Source of the DNA: Prorocentrum cordatum
Taxonomy: Eukaryota; Sar; Dinophyceae; Prorocentrales; Prorocentraceae
Direction: 5' to 3'
Length of the DNA stretch: 64,000 nt
NCBI GenBank assembly: GCA_963575745.1
Contig: CAUYUJ010016686.1
Location: forward strand, 97,001 to 161,000
Shown: positions 9,097 through 18,445 of the stretch, in pieces
Numbering within the stretch: the first letter of the stretch is position 1
Layout of the letters: each line of letters starts with the position of its first letter
Notes under the pieces: generated by a model
What the model was told of the DNA's origin: nothing
Databases searched by the model: none
The model's input: only the letters and a program-made list of their open reading frames with translations
Position numbers and translations under genes: made by a program

Positions 9097-12000
9097 TCAG
9101 GCCGCGCCGTCTGCCTCCTTGTTCGAGCCGCACTCCTGGCCCATGACCTGCGGGACCTGGGGCGGCGGGGCCACCTGGAAGCACGGGAGGTTCCCTGCAG
9201 CGGTCTGCACCGGGGCGCCCACGGGGTCTTTCGCATTGTTCACCCCAAGCCCAAATGCACTGTGAATCGTATCCCCGCCGAGAGCTGACGCGTTTGTCGC
9301 CTGCAACGCTGCCACCTGGAAATCTATGCCATGCGTCCACCCCAGCTCCTTTTCGAACAGCCCCTTCCGGATCTTGTCTACGACGAAACTTGTCCCGGTC
9401 CCTGGGCCGCCATGCAACATCCACACGAGCGGCTGCATATCCGAACGACTCTGGCCTTTTTTCTGGCCGCGCGCGGACTTCCAGAATTCTTGCGCCAACA
9501 CGCGATCTGCCACCTTATCAACGACGCTCCGCTGTCCCGCGTTCAACCCGCTATCCGCAAGCCCTTCTCTCCATTTCCGCACACTTGTCGCTGTTGCTCT
9601 CTTGGCCGCCACCACCTCTGGGGCGCCTCCCCCTTCGCCCGCGCCGCTGCCTTCTGCGGCCCTGGACGCCGCGGCCACCGCTTGCGCTTTTTTCACTTCC
9701 GCGTCATCCCACCTCAACGCACCGTCCCCTCCGCGCTTCTTGCGCTTTCCATTATTTCCATTCGGTCTTTCGCCCCACACGGCGTCGCCTCTGGCCATGG
9801 CCTCCCGGCTCTTCTCCTTCTCGCACTCCGCGTCTACATTTGTCCGCCTGTCCTCTTTCTCCATGGACGCGCCTCCTACGTGCGTCTTACGCCGCGTCGC
9901 CGCGTCGACAATTCTCGGATCCAGTTCTTCATCGCTGTACAGCTCGTCCTCGTGCTTGACCAGATCTTCGTCCGTGACAGGTCGCAAATCCACCGCGCCC
10001 ATGTAGTTCTGCACGTACCTCTTTGTTTCTTCACATGGCATGCCTCTCTTTAACCACTCCAAAGAGGCCTCCGCCCACGACCCCTGCGTTCCGCGGAATT
10101 CCCGCAAGTGCGGCACTCCACAGTCGACGTCGTCACGTAGTGTGAACGCCCGGAAATATACCATCAACAACAGCCCGTTCCTATCCTCCTGCCCCGCTCC
10201 GTGTTTCGGCTGTGGCGCCCCATGAAAACTGGGATTCCTCGGGCGCTCGTTTCGCACCAACACCCACGGGTGCCTCAATGTTTCGAGCTCAGGAATATCT
10301 GGAAACGGAACCCACGAATAACTCCCGCACCCTTCCTTGATCACATAATCTACTCCGGCTTTCAACTTGGCTCCCGTCTGCGCCCCGCCTTCGTCGGTTC
10401 CCGTTCTTTCCTTATCTGCTTCGCGGACCTTCTGAATCCCCGACTGCGTCAGTTCCGCCTGGTACTCCTTGCTGGTCACATCTGCCAGCTCTGCTCCGCT
10501 GCGGGGAAATGCAGCCAATTCGATGCGCCAATGCCGCAGAAACTCATACAATGATAAGAGTGCCAAGTCGGGCGCACCAGGAGCGTCCACTGGCCGCATG
10601 CCATACAAGTACACTGGACTCTTAGACACGATTCGGACCTTTTTCGGCCCTTCTCGTCTGTCCGCTTCCAGAAACCCCGACGCTGCTACGGTAACACCAT
10701 CCCCGTCCGCACAGAACCGCTCCGCCATACGCACGGCTTCTGCTCCCGGGATAATGGCTGTCTTCGCGGTCTTGATACTCTCGGCACCAGTCACGTCTCT
10801 GGGGTCTCGGTACGCTCGCAGATTCGCACTTTCCTGCGCTGACCGCACCACGCCTCTCCCGTACATGTCACTGAGAAACCTCTTCATGTGCCTGTTCGCT
10901 CGGTACGCCGCGGTCCTGTCTCTCGTCTGCTCCGCCAGCGCGTGGTGGCCCTTTTTGATCTCCCTCACCTCGTTGAACGGCGGGGCACACCGCTTGCACT
11001 GATAGTCCGCCGCATATCCCGCTGCTGCATTCTGCGCTCGTTGCGCTGCCAGAACCATGTCTATGGGTCGATCCGTCTCCCAGCACCGCTCCTCGCATGC
11101 ACAACTATCGTGCGCCGCTTCCGTCACTGGGAACCTGTGCAGAATCTGCAAATCGCTATTAAAATTCAATGCCACCGCGCCGCTTAGCATCGCTGGTAGC
11201 GTGCCGTTCAGGTTCTCTTCGTTCATGGGCCCGTGCAAGCACCCTGTCATGTTCCTCCTCCCTGCTCGCGGCATGTCCCGGCTTTTCAAAAACCCTTGGC
11301 ACAACACCACTGCGCGATCTATGAGCCACGTCGTGCGCGGGAAAAAGCTTTTGCACTGCGTCATATCGTCTCCCCTCTGACAATGCGCCAATGGTACCAC
11401 GCGCTGCAAACGTTTGCTCCACTGGTGCACATGGTTCTGTCGAAACTCCTGCCCCTTTTGCACCCAAACGCCGAGGTACTCTTGCAGCCAGGTTCGCCGT
11501 TCCTCGTTGCCCTTGTCTCCATCTTCAGTTCTCCCGTTGCCGCTCGTTGAGGCCCTACCGCCGCCCTCCGTCTCTTCCAACCCCGTAGTCTCCCTGCTGT
11601 GTAAGTACTCCGCCGCTGCGACCAGCTCTGTGGTATCGCGACACGTAGGCCACGCCTTCTCTACCTCTGTTTTCCTGTCCCGCCAGCCCTCTACGTCAGC
11701 GTACTCTTGACGACTCGCGTTTCTCTTGTACCTCTTGTACTCTTCTACCAGCCCCCTCAGCAAATCTGTCGGCAGCTTTAACAGTTCGTGCAACGGGGCA
11801 TGCTGGTGCAAGCACTGAACGAAGACTTGCACGTGCAGATGCAGACTTCCAGCCGACTTCTGAGCTTCAACGCTGCCGTACACCCCGTCAACGCGACCTA
11901 AGCATCCGCCCACCGCCGTCGCGTTGCTGCCAAGCAAGTCTGCGCACTCGCAGTCCGGGCAATTCGGACAATACCGCATACCCAAAATGTACACGAATAC

Positions 12001-12669
12001 AAGACCCACGATGACCCTAAACCCGTCCACGCCCGCAAGCGGGCCCCGAGCCAGCACAGCCCTTCTCTCGTCCGACGCGGGAACGGCATTTGCCAACATC
12101 TCCAGAGGCACTGCCATGTCCACGTCGTCGTCACCCTCAGCCCCCTCCGAGTCCGATCCGTTTTCGCTCGCCTGCTCGCTCCGTTCTCTTGTCGCGGCAT
12201 TTCCAGAGATATCTTCCTTGTGCGCCAACGACGGCTCCCACAACCCACCATGCGTTGGGCCGTGGCGCGCCCGCGCTGCACGACGATTCACGGGGTCCTT
12301 TTTTCGCGACCGCGACAGCCGCACCATTACCAGGTTGTGCCTCTCATCCGGGGACATGGTGAAAAATAGCGGTACCCCATGGGCGATTCGAGCAGCATGG
12401 GTGTCGTACCTCATGAGCGTCCGCACTTCGTTTGTCCCTTCAATCTCGCGAGCAACCGCGCTGGCTCCCGCGGCCAATCGTTTCGCTATCGGGTCGAGCG
12501 ACTGCACATATTTCAGCTTCGAGAAATCTCCGCGCACTTTCGTGGTCTTCCCGGTTGACGGATCTTTGTACGCACCGTGCAAGGCGTCTACGATGCTCAC
12601 AGCTGCCTTCTCGAATTCTCCTTGCGAATACTGGCATTCCGACTCTCCGTCCTTTCGATGGTCCGCCAA
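9097..12669 (-). CDS. Helitron Rep/helicase, helicase part truncated
   Basis: 1,190 codons. The N-terminal third has the SPDERHN block typical of Helitron-like N domains (about 12350-12330), an HLH (HUH-type) pair near 11850-11830 expected for the rolling-circle Rep nuclease, and several Cys/His clusters. The C-terminus has a PIF1-type helicase start: GGPGTGTS (about 9411-9390), where the Walker A lysine is replaced by threonine (codon ACA), then an ALQATNASALGGDTIHS block matching the next PIF1 motifs. After that the sequence becomes Pro-rich and stops, so helicase motifs II-VI are missing. A functional Helitron would nick, unwind and copy itself by rolling-circle replication; this copy should be inactive as a helicase. 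Its true N-terminus is probably at 13189-12899, beyond a C-rich tract. An intron at the 3' break is an alternative to deletion. Confidence 0.75.
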   Translation of the reverse strand: MADHRKDGESECQYSQGEFEKAAVSIVDALHGAYKDPSTGKTTKVRGDFSKLKYVQSLDPIAKRLAAGASAVAREIEGTNEVRTLMRYDTHAARIAHGVPLFFTMSPDERHNLVMVRLSRSRKKDPVNRRAARARHGPTHGGLWEPSLAHKEDISGNAATRERSEQASENGSDSEGAEGDDDVDMAVPLEMLANAVPASDERRAVLARGPLAGVDGFRVIVGLVFVYILGMRYCPNCPDCECADLLGSNATAVGGCLGRVDGVYGSVEAQKSAGSLHLHVQVFVQCLHQHAPLHELLKLPTDLLRGLVEEYKRYKRNASRQEYADVEGWRDRKTEVEKAWPTCRDTTELVAAAEYLHSRETTGLEETEGGGRASTSGNGRTEDGDKGNEERRTWLQEYLGVWVQKGQEFRQNHVHQWSKRLQRVVPLAHCQRGDDMTQCKSFFPRTTWLIDRAVVLCQGFLKSRDMPRAGRRNMTGCLHGPMNEENLNGTLPAMLSGAVALNFNSDLQILHRFPVTEAAHDSCACEERCWETDRPIDMVLAAQRAQNAAAGYAADYQCKRCAPPFNEVREIKKGHHALAEQTRDRTAAYRANRHMKRFLSDMYGRGVVRSAQESANLRAYRDPRDVTGAESIKTAKTAIIPGAEAVRMAERFCADGDGVTVAASGFLEADRREGPKKVRIVSKSPVYLYGMRPVDAPGAPDLALLSLYEFLRHWRIELAAFPRSGAELADVTSKEYQAELTQSGIQKVREADKERTGTDEGGAQTGAKLKAGVDYVIKEGCGSYSWVPFPDIPELETLRHPWVLVRNERPRNPSFHGAPQPKHGAGQEDRNGLLLMVYFRAFTLRDDVDCGVPHLREFRGTQGSWAEASLEWLKRGMPCEETKRYVQNYMGAVDLRPVTDEDLVKHEDELYSDEELDPRIVDAATRRKTHVGGASMEKEDRRTNVDAECEKEKSREAMARGDAVWGERPNGNNGKRKKRGGDGALRWDDAEVKKAQAVAAASRAAEGSGAGEGGGAPEVVAAKRATATSVRKWREGLADSGLNAGQRSVVDKVADRVLAQEFWKSARGQKKGQSRSDMQPLVWMLHGGPGTGTSFVVDKIRKGLFEKELGWTHGIDFQVAALQATNASALGGDTIHSAFGLGVNNAKDPVGAPVQTAAGNLPCFQVAPPPQVPQVMGQECGSNKEADGAA

Positions 12670-12898
12670 GCCCCCCCCCGCCCCCCCCCCCCGCCGCCCC
12701 CCCCCCCCCCGCCCCGGCCCCCCCCCCCCCCCCTCCCCCCCCCACCTCCCAGCCCCCCCCCCACCACAGCCCCCCCCCCGCCACCCCCCTCCCCCCTGCC
12801 CCCCTGCCGCCCCCCGCCGCCCCCCTCACCCCCCATACCCCCCCCCCACCCCCCCCCCCCCCCCCCCCACCCCCTCACCCCCCCCCCCCCCCCCCCCC
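12661..12898. repeat. C-rich (poly-C/poly-G) tract splitting the Helitron ORF
   Basis: About 230 bp consisting almost only of C on the plus strand, with scattered G, A and T. It lies between two blocks of Helitron N-domain sequence that are on the same strand. It may be a real homopolymer-like expansion, an intron core or low-quality consensus. Confidence 0.9.
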
Positions 12899-13189
12899 GC
12901 ACGGACCGGGGCTTTTTTGGCAACACGAATTTTGAAACAAAACCGACGACAACGTAAAACCAAACCGCCATTCACGCCGGAACTGAGACTCCACCCGACG
13001 CGTCATGATGCGCGCCCACAGAGCCAACTCCACGCGGGGCGCCGCGGGCCCACGTCGATGTCGCGCATTTTCCTGCCACTCAGGCATGTCTGGCATCCCC
13101 GCCCCGCCGCCGCCACTGGCGCCGCCGCGGCCGCCGCCGCCGTCCTCGTCGCCGCCGTCGTCGTCACCGCCGCCGCCGCGTGACAGCAC
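12899..13189 (-). CDS. Probable N-terminal part of the Helitron protein
   Basis: About 97 codons on the Helitron strand. After a Gly/Asp-rich low-complexity start it contains the block RRVESQFRREWRFGFTL (13003-12950 region), which resembles the segment I recall ahead of the SPDE(R)HN block in dinoflagellate Helitrons. The frame then enters the G-rich tract. Because the 12669 ORF resumes with the next expected block (GEFEKAAVSIVDALHG), the two are probably one gene interrupted by the tract. The match is from memory. Confidence 0.45.
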
Positions 13190-13254
13190 AGCGCAGCAAG
13201 CCGAGGATCACCGGAGCACTGGGCGCAATGGCTACAAGGGTGCGCCGTGAACCA

Positions 13255-14046
13255 CTATGTCACTCTGAGCTCGCGGGCTGCCTGAAGCGCCGCGGGCCCG
13301 CGGATCTTGGGCCCGCCGCGCCAAGCGCGAGAATCGCGCTGCATAATGAAGTTACACTGCTCTCCGTCGACAAAGAACCGGGCGCCCGATAGGTGGCCGT
13401 GCTTGGTTGCGGCTGCGAGGGCGCCGTCAGCGGCGTAGCCACTTGCAAGGTGCCCCTCCAAAGTGGGGACGGCCGCTGGGCTGATGATGTAAGCGTGTGA
13501 TAGATAGCACGACGACGCCCTCCGCAGCTCGAAGAGGCGGCCGCCGCGGCGGCAGGCGGCCAACACCTCGCCTGCATACTCGCCCTTGTCCTCGCATGGG
13601 AAGCCCACCCTCGCGCCGAGCCAGATGACGTGTAAGTCATGCACTTTGGTGGTACTGGTGAGGGCCGCCACGATATCGATGACAAGTGTTGCAGGGAACG
13701 GCTCGACGCCCCGTTCAGGATGCGGGAAAGTGCATCGCGAGGGATATTCGGCCGAGCCAAGAACGGCGTCGTCCTCGAGAATACAACGCCGCCCCGCCGC
13801 GCCGCAGAGCGCCGCGCCGCACCGCAGAGCCCGTCGGTGCGCCTGCGTGCAGCCGAATACACCCGGCACTTTGTCTTCAACAGTGGTTATCACTGGGACC
13901 CGCGTGGAAGAGGAGGAGCCGAACGCCGCGCATCCCTCGGCGTTGAGGAGAACCGAGAAGTACGAACTTTCTTTGAGCACGGACCGGATATAGCGAAGAC
14001 CATGAACGCCACTGGAGTACGAAGCAGGAGCGCCGAACGCCGCCAT
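13255..14046 (-). CDS. GT25-like glycosyltransferase fragment
   Basis: 263 codons from the ATG at 14046. The protein shows GCTQAHRRALR followed by CILEDDA (13785-13766), the arrangement of the conserved GCxxSH and LEDDA motifs of glycosyltransferase family 25 (galactosyl or glucosyl transferases of LPS and collagen type), and a later SHAYIISPAAV block matching the family's A-Y-I-I/L-S segment. The usual N-terminal sugar-nucleotide strand is only weakly visible, so a 5' exon may be missing. The frame stays open another 132 codons upstream to 14442, through a purine repeat encoding ENGKRKTE-type peptides; I take 14046 as start because the extension is satellite-encoded. Expected role: protein or glycan glycosylation in the secretory pathway. 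Confidence 0.5.
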   Translation of the reverse strand: MAAFGAPASYSSGVHGLRYIRSVLKESSYFSVLLNAEGCAAFGSSSSTRVPVITTVEDKVPGVFGCTQAHRRALRCGAALCGAAGRRCILEDDAVLGSAEYPSRCTFPHPERGVEPFPATLVIDIVAALTSTTKVHDLHVIWLGARVGFPCEDKGEYAGEVLAACRRGGRLFELRRASSCYLSHAYIISPAAVPTLEGHLASGYAADGALAAATKHGHLSGARFFVDGEQCNFIMQRDSRAWRGGPKIRGPAALQAARELRVT

Positions 14047-14264
14047 GGTCGTCCGCACGTTGTCCTTCGGTCTGGCCAGCCCGCGCGCCGGCTCCGCTCG
14101 GGAAGAGGGGCGAGGAGGAGGAGGAGGGAACGAGGAGGGAGACAGGGAGGTGAGGGCAGGATCAACGAGGGGGGAGGCAGGAGGGAGGGAGGAAGCCTGG
14201 CAAAGCGAACGGGGAGGGAGGAGGGGCGGGGGGGGGGCAAGAGGGAGAGAGGAGGAAGGGAGGC

Positions 14265-14335
14265 CCCTCCTCCTCTTCCTCTTTCTCCTCCTCCTCCTCC
14301 TTTTCCTCCTCCTCCTCCTCCGATTTTCGTTTTCC
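14265..14335. repeat. CTC/TCC microsatellite
   Basis: Irregular run of CTC, TCC and CTTCCT units on the plus strand, joining a purine-rich GGGAGG stretch (14100-14260) to the TTTTCCG satellite. Confidence 0.85.
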
Positions 14336-15030
14336 GGTTTCCGTTTTCCGGTTTCCGCTTTCCGTTTTCCGTTTTCCGTTTTCCGCTTTCCGTTTTCCGG
14401 TTTCCGTTTTACGGTTTCCGGTTTCCGTTTTCCGTTTTCCATTTTCCGCTCTGCGTTTTCCGGTTTCCGTTTTCCGGTTCCGGTTTCCGGTTTCCGTTTT
14501 CCGTTTTCCGGTTCCGGTGCTCTCCCGTGGGCACCCGCGCCCTTCTACGCCATTTTCCGTTTTCCGTTTTCCGTTTTCCGATTCCGGTGGTCTGCCGTCG
14601 GCTCCCGGCTCTCTCTTCGCTGTTTTCCGGTTTCTGCTTTCCGTTTTCCGGTTCCGGTCTCCGTTTTCCGTCTCCCGTTTTCCCGTTCCGGTGCTTTCCC
14701 GTGGTCCCTCGCGTCTTTCTGCGCCGTTTTCCTTTTTCCGTTTTCCGTTTTCCGATTCCGGTGGTCTCCCGTCGGCCTCCGCTTCCCTCTTCGCTGTTTT
14801 CCGTTTTCCCCTTTCCGGTTTCCCGTTTCCGTTTTCTGGTTCCGGTTTCCGCTTTCCGTTTTCCGTTTTCCGGTTCCGGTACTCTCCCGTCCCCCCCCGC
14901 GTCTTTCTTCTCCGTTTTCCGTTTTCCCTTTTCCGTTTTCCGATTCTTGTCGTCTGCCGTCGGCCTCCGCTTCTTTCTTCGCTGTTTTCCGTTTTCCGGT
15001 TTCCGGTTTCCGGTTCCGGTTTCCGCTCCC
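14320..15030. repeat. TTTTCCG satellite with higher-order structure
   Basis: Runs of TTTTCCG and TTCCGG-type heptamers are interrupted by two alternating spacers. Type A (GTTCCGGTGCTCTCCCGTGG-like) occurs near 14512, 14690 and 14875; type B (GATTCCGGTGGTCTGCCGTC-like) near 14580, 14755 and 14938. The A-to-A spacing is about 175-185 bp, so the array is organised as about three higher-order units. The minus strand is open in several frames. Confidence 0.85.
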
Positions 15031-15053
15031 CCTCCGGCCCAGCGGAACCATCT

Positions 15054-16010
15054 CCGGTGATGACCTCCCGAAAACGGCCCCAGGAGCGCTCCAGGAGCGC
15101 TCCAAGTGGCCTCCAAGAGAGCTCAATATGGCCCCGGACGGTCCAAGAGCGATCAAAGACACCGAAGATGGCCTCCAGACGGCCCAAGATGCCCCCAAGA
15201 GGCCCCAAGAGGCATCCAAGATGCGCCCCAAGAGGGCCTCTAGACGCAAAAGGTTGGCCCGTTCCCTTCGTAAAACGCACATGTTTCACTTATTCGCCTC
15301 TGGGGCTTTCCGACGTTCCAGACGGCCCAAGAGGCCCCCAAGACCGCACCAAGACGGTCCAAGAAACCTCCAAGAGGGCCCCGAGACAGCCCAAGAGTGC
15401 GCCAAGACGGCTCAAGAGGCGCCGAAGACGGCCCAAGAGAGCCCCGAAGACGGCCCCAGGAGCGCTCCAGGAGCGCTCCAAGTGGCTTCCAAGAGAGCTC
15501 AACATGGTCCCAGACGGTCCAAGAGCGATCGAAGACACCCGAGATGGCCTCCAACTGGCCCAAGACGCCCCCAAGGGGCCTCCAAGATGCGTCCCAAGAG
15601 GGCCCCTAGACGCCAAAATCTGCTCATTTCCTTTGTAAAACGTATATTTGTCAAAAATTCGCCTCGTGGGCTTTCCGACGCTCCAAGACGGTCCAAGAGG
15701 CCCCCAAGACCGCCCCAAGACGGCCCCAAAGGCTCCCAAGACGGCCCCACGACGGCCCAAGATGTCCCCAAGACGGCCCAAGAGGTCCCCAAGACGGCCC
15801 AAGAAGGCTCCAAGACGGCACCAAGAGGGGCCCAAGAGGGCAACCAATAATTCAAAAAACTAGCTTTCCGCCCCCACGAGCCCCAGGGGGCCCCAAGAGT
15901 TCCCCAAGAGGCCGCCAGAGGCCCCCAAGAGGCCGCCAAGACGCCCCAAGGAGCCCCCAAGAGGCCCCTAGGAGGCCCCCAAAAGACCCCCATACGCTTC
16001 CGTATTGCGA
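15054..16010. repeat. CCAAGA-type satellite with an approximately 380-bp composite unit
   Basis: Degenerate 9-11-bp units such as GCCCCAAGA and CCAAGACGGCC. Within it a longer unit is repeated: the block starting GAGCGCTCCAAGTGGC at about 15094 recurs at about 15472, each followed by an AT-richer island (15255-15300 and 15620-15665) with TCGTAAAACG or TTGTAAAACG and TTCGCCTC words. Related arrays occur at 16590-16745 (opposite orientation), 50525-51055 and 57960-58150. Confidence 0.85.
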
Positions 16011-16450
16011 GCCGCCAAGCCAACTGCAATGCACTCCGCGCGTACAGCCTTACTCTTCCTCGCGACGTGCTCACTATCTTGCTCGGCGCTAATGCGCTGC
16101 TGCCGCGCGAACTGTTTCGTGCGCGCTGCGAACGTCAACAGCCTCTTCACCCGTTTCGACTCATCTGCCACATCTTTCGCTGTGATGCTTCGCTGATCAC
16201 AGCTTCCACACACTACTCTTGCTCCTTTCGTCTTCCAGTGCTCCTCCACTTGGTTGCGGGTCGAAAGGCCGACCTCCCAGAAGGACACCCCGCACCCGGG
16301 TGCACAGCACGCAAAGCGCTCGCACAACACGCCCCAGACCACCGGCATCACGCAAACATTTGGACCCCCTACGTATCTGCCACCACCCGCGCGCGACACC
16401 GCACCCTCACACAAGACGCCGCTGGCCAGAAACTCTTGGCCTCGCAACAC
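15968..16450 (-). CDS. Uncharacterised ORF with a Cys/His cluster
   Basis: 160 codons; family not recognised. The middle contains CAPGCGVSFWE, a conserved-looking His about 20 residues later, and CGSC, a C-x3-C, H, C-x2-C arrangement that could bind zinc. The C-terminal half is basic and helix-prone and ends in CCAAGA-satellite-derived residues. It lies on the same strand as the GT17 gene upstream and could be an exon of a transposon protein. The upstream end has no clear start. Confidence 0.35.
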   Translation of the reverse strand: MLRGQEFLASGVLCEGAVSRAGGGRYVGGPNVCVMPVVWGVLCERFACCAPGCGVSFWEVGLSTRNQVEEHWKTKGARVVCGSCDQRSITAKDVADESKRVKRLLTFAARTKQFARQQRISAEQDSEHVARKSKAVRAECIAVGLAARNTEAYGGLLGAS

Positions 16451-16544
16451 TCACAGACGGGGTCGGCGGATGTGGTGCAAGCCTGTAGAATCACACCCAA
16501 CACATCGAGGAGAGTCTCCTCTCCGGCTTCAGTCCGGGACACCG

Positions 16545-16745
16545 GGCCCAGGACACCCGGGGCACCCAGGACACCCGGAGCACTCCGGACACCAGGGCAG
16601 TCTTGGAGGTTTCCTTGGGCGTCTTGGAAGCCTCTTTGGGCCCTCGTGGGGCCGTCTTGGGGGCCTCTTGGGCAATCCTGAGGCCATCTTGGAGGCCTCT
16701 TGGGCGCTCTAGGGGCGATCTTGGGGACCTCTTGGGCCGTCTTGG
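16545..16745. repeat. GGACACCCGGGG-type and inverted CCAAGA-type short repeats
   Basis: 16545-16600 carries short tandem GGACACC/GGGGCACCC words. 16605-16745 is the CCAAGA family in the opposite orientation (GTCTTGGAGG, CCTCTTGGGC). Confidence 0.75.
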
Positions 16746-16909
16746 GTCGTCGGAATGCAGAGCAACGTCAATGATTTTAGCATGTTCGCGCCCTCCTGGA
16801 GGACCTCTCGGAGGCCCCTTGGGCAGTCTTGTCCGAGCTCAGTCCGCGGGGCAACGGTGTTCCGCACTGCATCCGAATGCCATGCCAGACCCGATCCGAC
16901 CCGAGGGCA

Positions 16910-18445
16910 TCACCACCCTGGCTTCCCACGCTTCTCCTGCCAGCCTGGCGAGAAGTCGTGATGCCCGCCAGGCTTCCCCACGAAGGGGTTCACGTGCTCG
17001 TCGTGTCCCTTCCAGAAGGTCTTCGCGGCCAACTCTGGCTTCTCCTCGAGCAGCGCGAAAGGCCTGTCGATCCCACGCCGCTGCTCCGCGCGCAGCTGGT
17101 ACCCACGCTTGTTGTTCGGGTTGACGAACTCGTTGGACGGCCTGACGTCCATGTACCAGCCGCCAGGCCCAATGTCTGGTGCATTCGGGTCGCAGGCTCG
17201 CCAGCGCATCTCGTCAATCGTCGGAGCTGACAGCCCAGCGTCCAGACCTGCGACCCTTGGCTCCATGTAGTGCGTGTACTTAAAGATGACATCATCGTTG
17301 GACATCGCAAAATTGTGGATGTGACGAGAGGCCACGACAGACGTCATACTGCCAGAGCTGCCAGTGCGGACCTCCTCCATGTCGATCCCGCCATCCATGA
17401 CACAGACGGCGAGGATAGCGTCTGGGTGCCACCACGCAGGAACGGTGGTGGGACAATCGATGTAATACTCAAACACTTGGGAATGCAACAAGACCTTCGC
17501 GTCCTTAGCGCATGCGTCTTGTGGCTTTATGCCCCCGGCCAGCTTGCGCTTCACCTCCGCGAACACGGTGCTCTCACAGTCAACGAGGGCAACGAGAGAC
17601 TCACGAAGCGGGATTTCGTCAGAGTCCGCGACGATGAGGATGTCCTCTTTGTGCAACTCCCATGCGCCCGCAGAGTCCTGCAAGCCCCCTTGGAGTTGGG
17701 CGCGGGTCCACTCCTCCAAGAGGCTCAAATCCCCGCCGTGGTGATGCCCTGGCCTGCTCAACTTATCCCGCTGCTCTGAAGACCATTTCGGAAATAGTTT
17801 GTGGGTTCCACTCTGGACCGGACTCTCCAACACGATGTGCCGCAGCTTGTCCCCATAGCGCTTCCACCTCGCCTCAGACATGTTCAAGCTCGGCTGCCTT
17901 GGAGCTCCTGTCTGGGTCATCAAAGGATCCACAGCAACGATTCGATCAACAAGCGGATAGACCTCTGCGAAAGCCAGGTCATAGACGTCCTGCTGGCCGT
18001 CGTTCCCGACGACGGTGCCGTAAAAAAGCCGGGGTCTTCGCTGACCCTCTGGACGAGCTGTCCAGCCGAAATGCTTGCAAAGCCCATCGATCCCGCCGAA
18101 CTCCTGCGCCACGCTCGCCGCCGCCGGGACCAGGGGTCTGGCCCGCTCGGTCGCTGCGGCCACAGGCACGGCCGCGCCAACGCCTGTGGTGGGCTCGCCC
18201 GCGCGCAGCGCTGGCCGCCCGGGCGGCGACCCTGAAGGCGCGATTACTCTTGTTGCCGCCGCCCCGCTTTCCTGCAGCCCTTGGATACCGAACGTCGGAC
18301 AGTCTCGCCACCGCCAGGTCGGATAGTCTCGCCACGAGGCCTCCGCCAGGTCGGATGGTCTCGCCACCGCGGCAAACCCCAGGCTGAAGCCGACCGCGAG
18401 CCCGGTGACGGCTGCGAGAGCGTATCGGTTGCAATGGTAGCCCAT
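16910..18445 (-). CDS. GT17-type glycosyltransferase (MGAT3-like), type II membrane protein
   Basis: 511 codons from ATG 18445 to the stop at 16910. Residues about 8-26 (YALAAVTGLAVGFSLGFAA) form one hydrophobic segment after a short N-terminus, as expected for a Golgi type II signal anchor. The stem carries a three-copy repeat at DNA level (18293-18372, giving SWRDYPTW and WRDCPTF). The catalytic part begins with LFYGTVVGND and includes VDRIVAVD and DILIVADSDEIP (about 17640-17610), the hallmark Asp-rich motif of family 17, which in animals adds the bisecting GlcNAc to N-glycans. Length is close to that of animal MGAT3 proteins. This is the most intact-looking host gene in the window. The acceptor is unknown in algae. 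It is flanked by satellites, and no promoter element is recognisable. Confidence 0.75.
   Translation of the reverse strand: MGYHCNRYALAAVTGLAVGFSLGFAAVARPSDLAEASWRDYPTWRWRDCPTFGIQGLQESGAAATRVIAPSGSPPGRPALRAGEPTTGVGAAVPVAAATERARPLVPAAASVAQEFGGIDGLCKHFGWTARPEGQRRPRLFYGTVVGNDGQQDVYDLAFAEVYPLVDRIVAVDPLMTQTGAPRQPSLNMSEARWKRYGDKLRHIVLESPVQSGTHKLFPKWSSEQRDKLSRPGHHHGGDLSLLEEWTRAQLQGGLQDSAGAWELHKEDILIVADSDEIPLRESLVALVDCESTVFAEVKRKLAGGIKPQDACAKDAKVLLHSQVFEYYIDCPTTVPAWWHPDAILAVCVMDGGIDMEEVRTGSSGSMTSVVASRHIHNFAMSNDDVIFKYTHYMEPRVAGLDAGLSAPTIDEMRWRACDPNAPDIGPGGWYMDVRPSNEFVNPNNKRGYQLRAEQRRGIDRPFALLEEKPELAAKTFWKGHDEHVNPFVGKPGGHHDFSPGWQEKRGKPGW

Noticed and set aside
12675-13183. Plus-strand Pro-rich protein over the C tract
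   Set aside because: Encoded by a homopolymer-like C run antisense to the Helitron gene.
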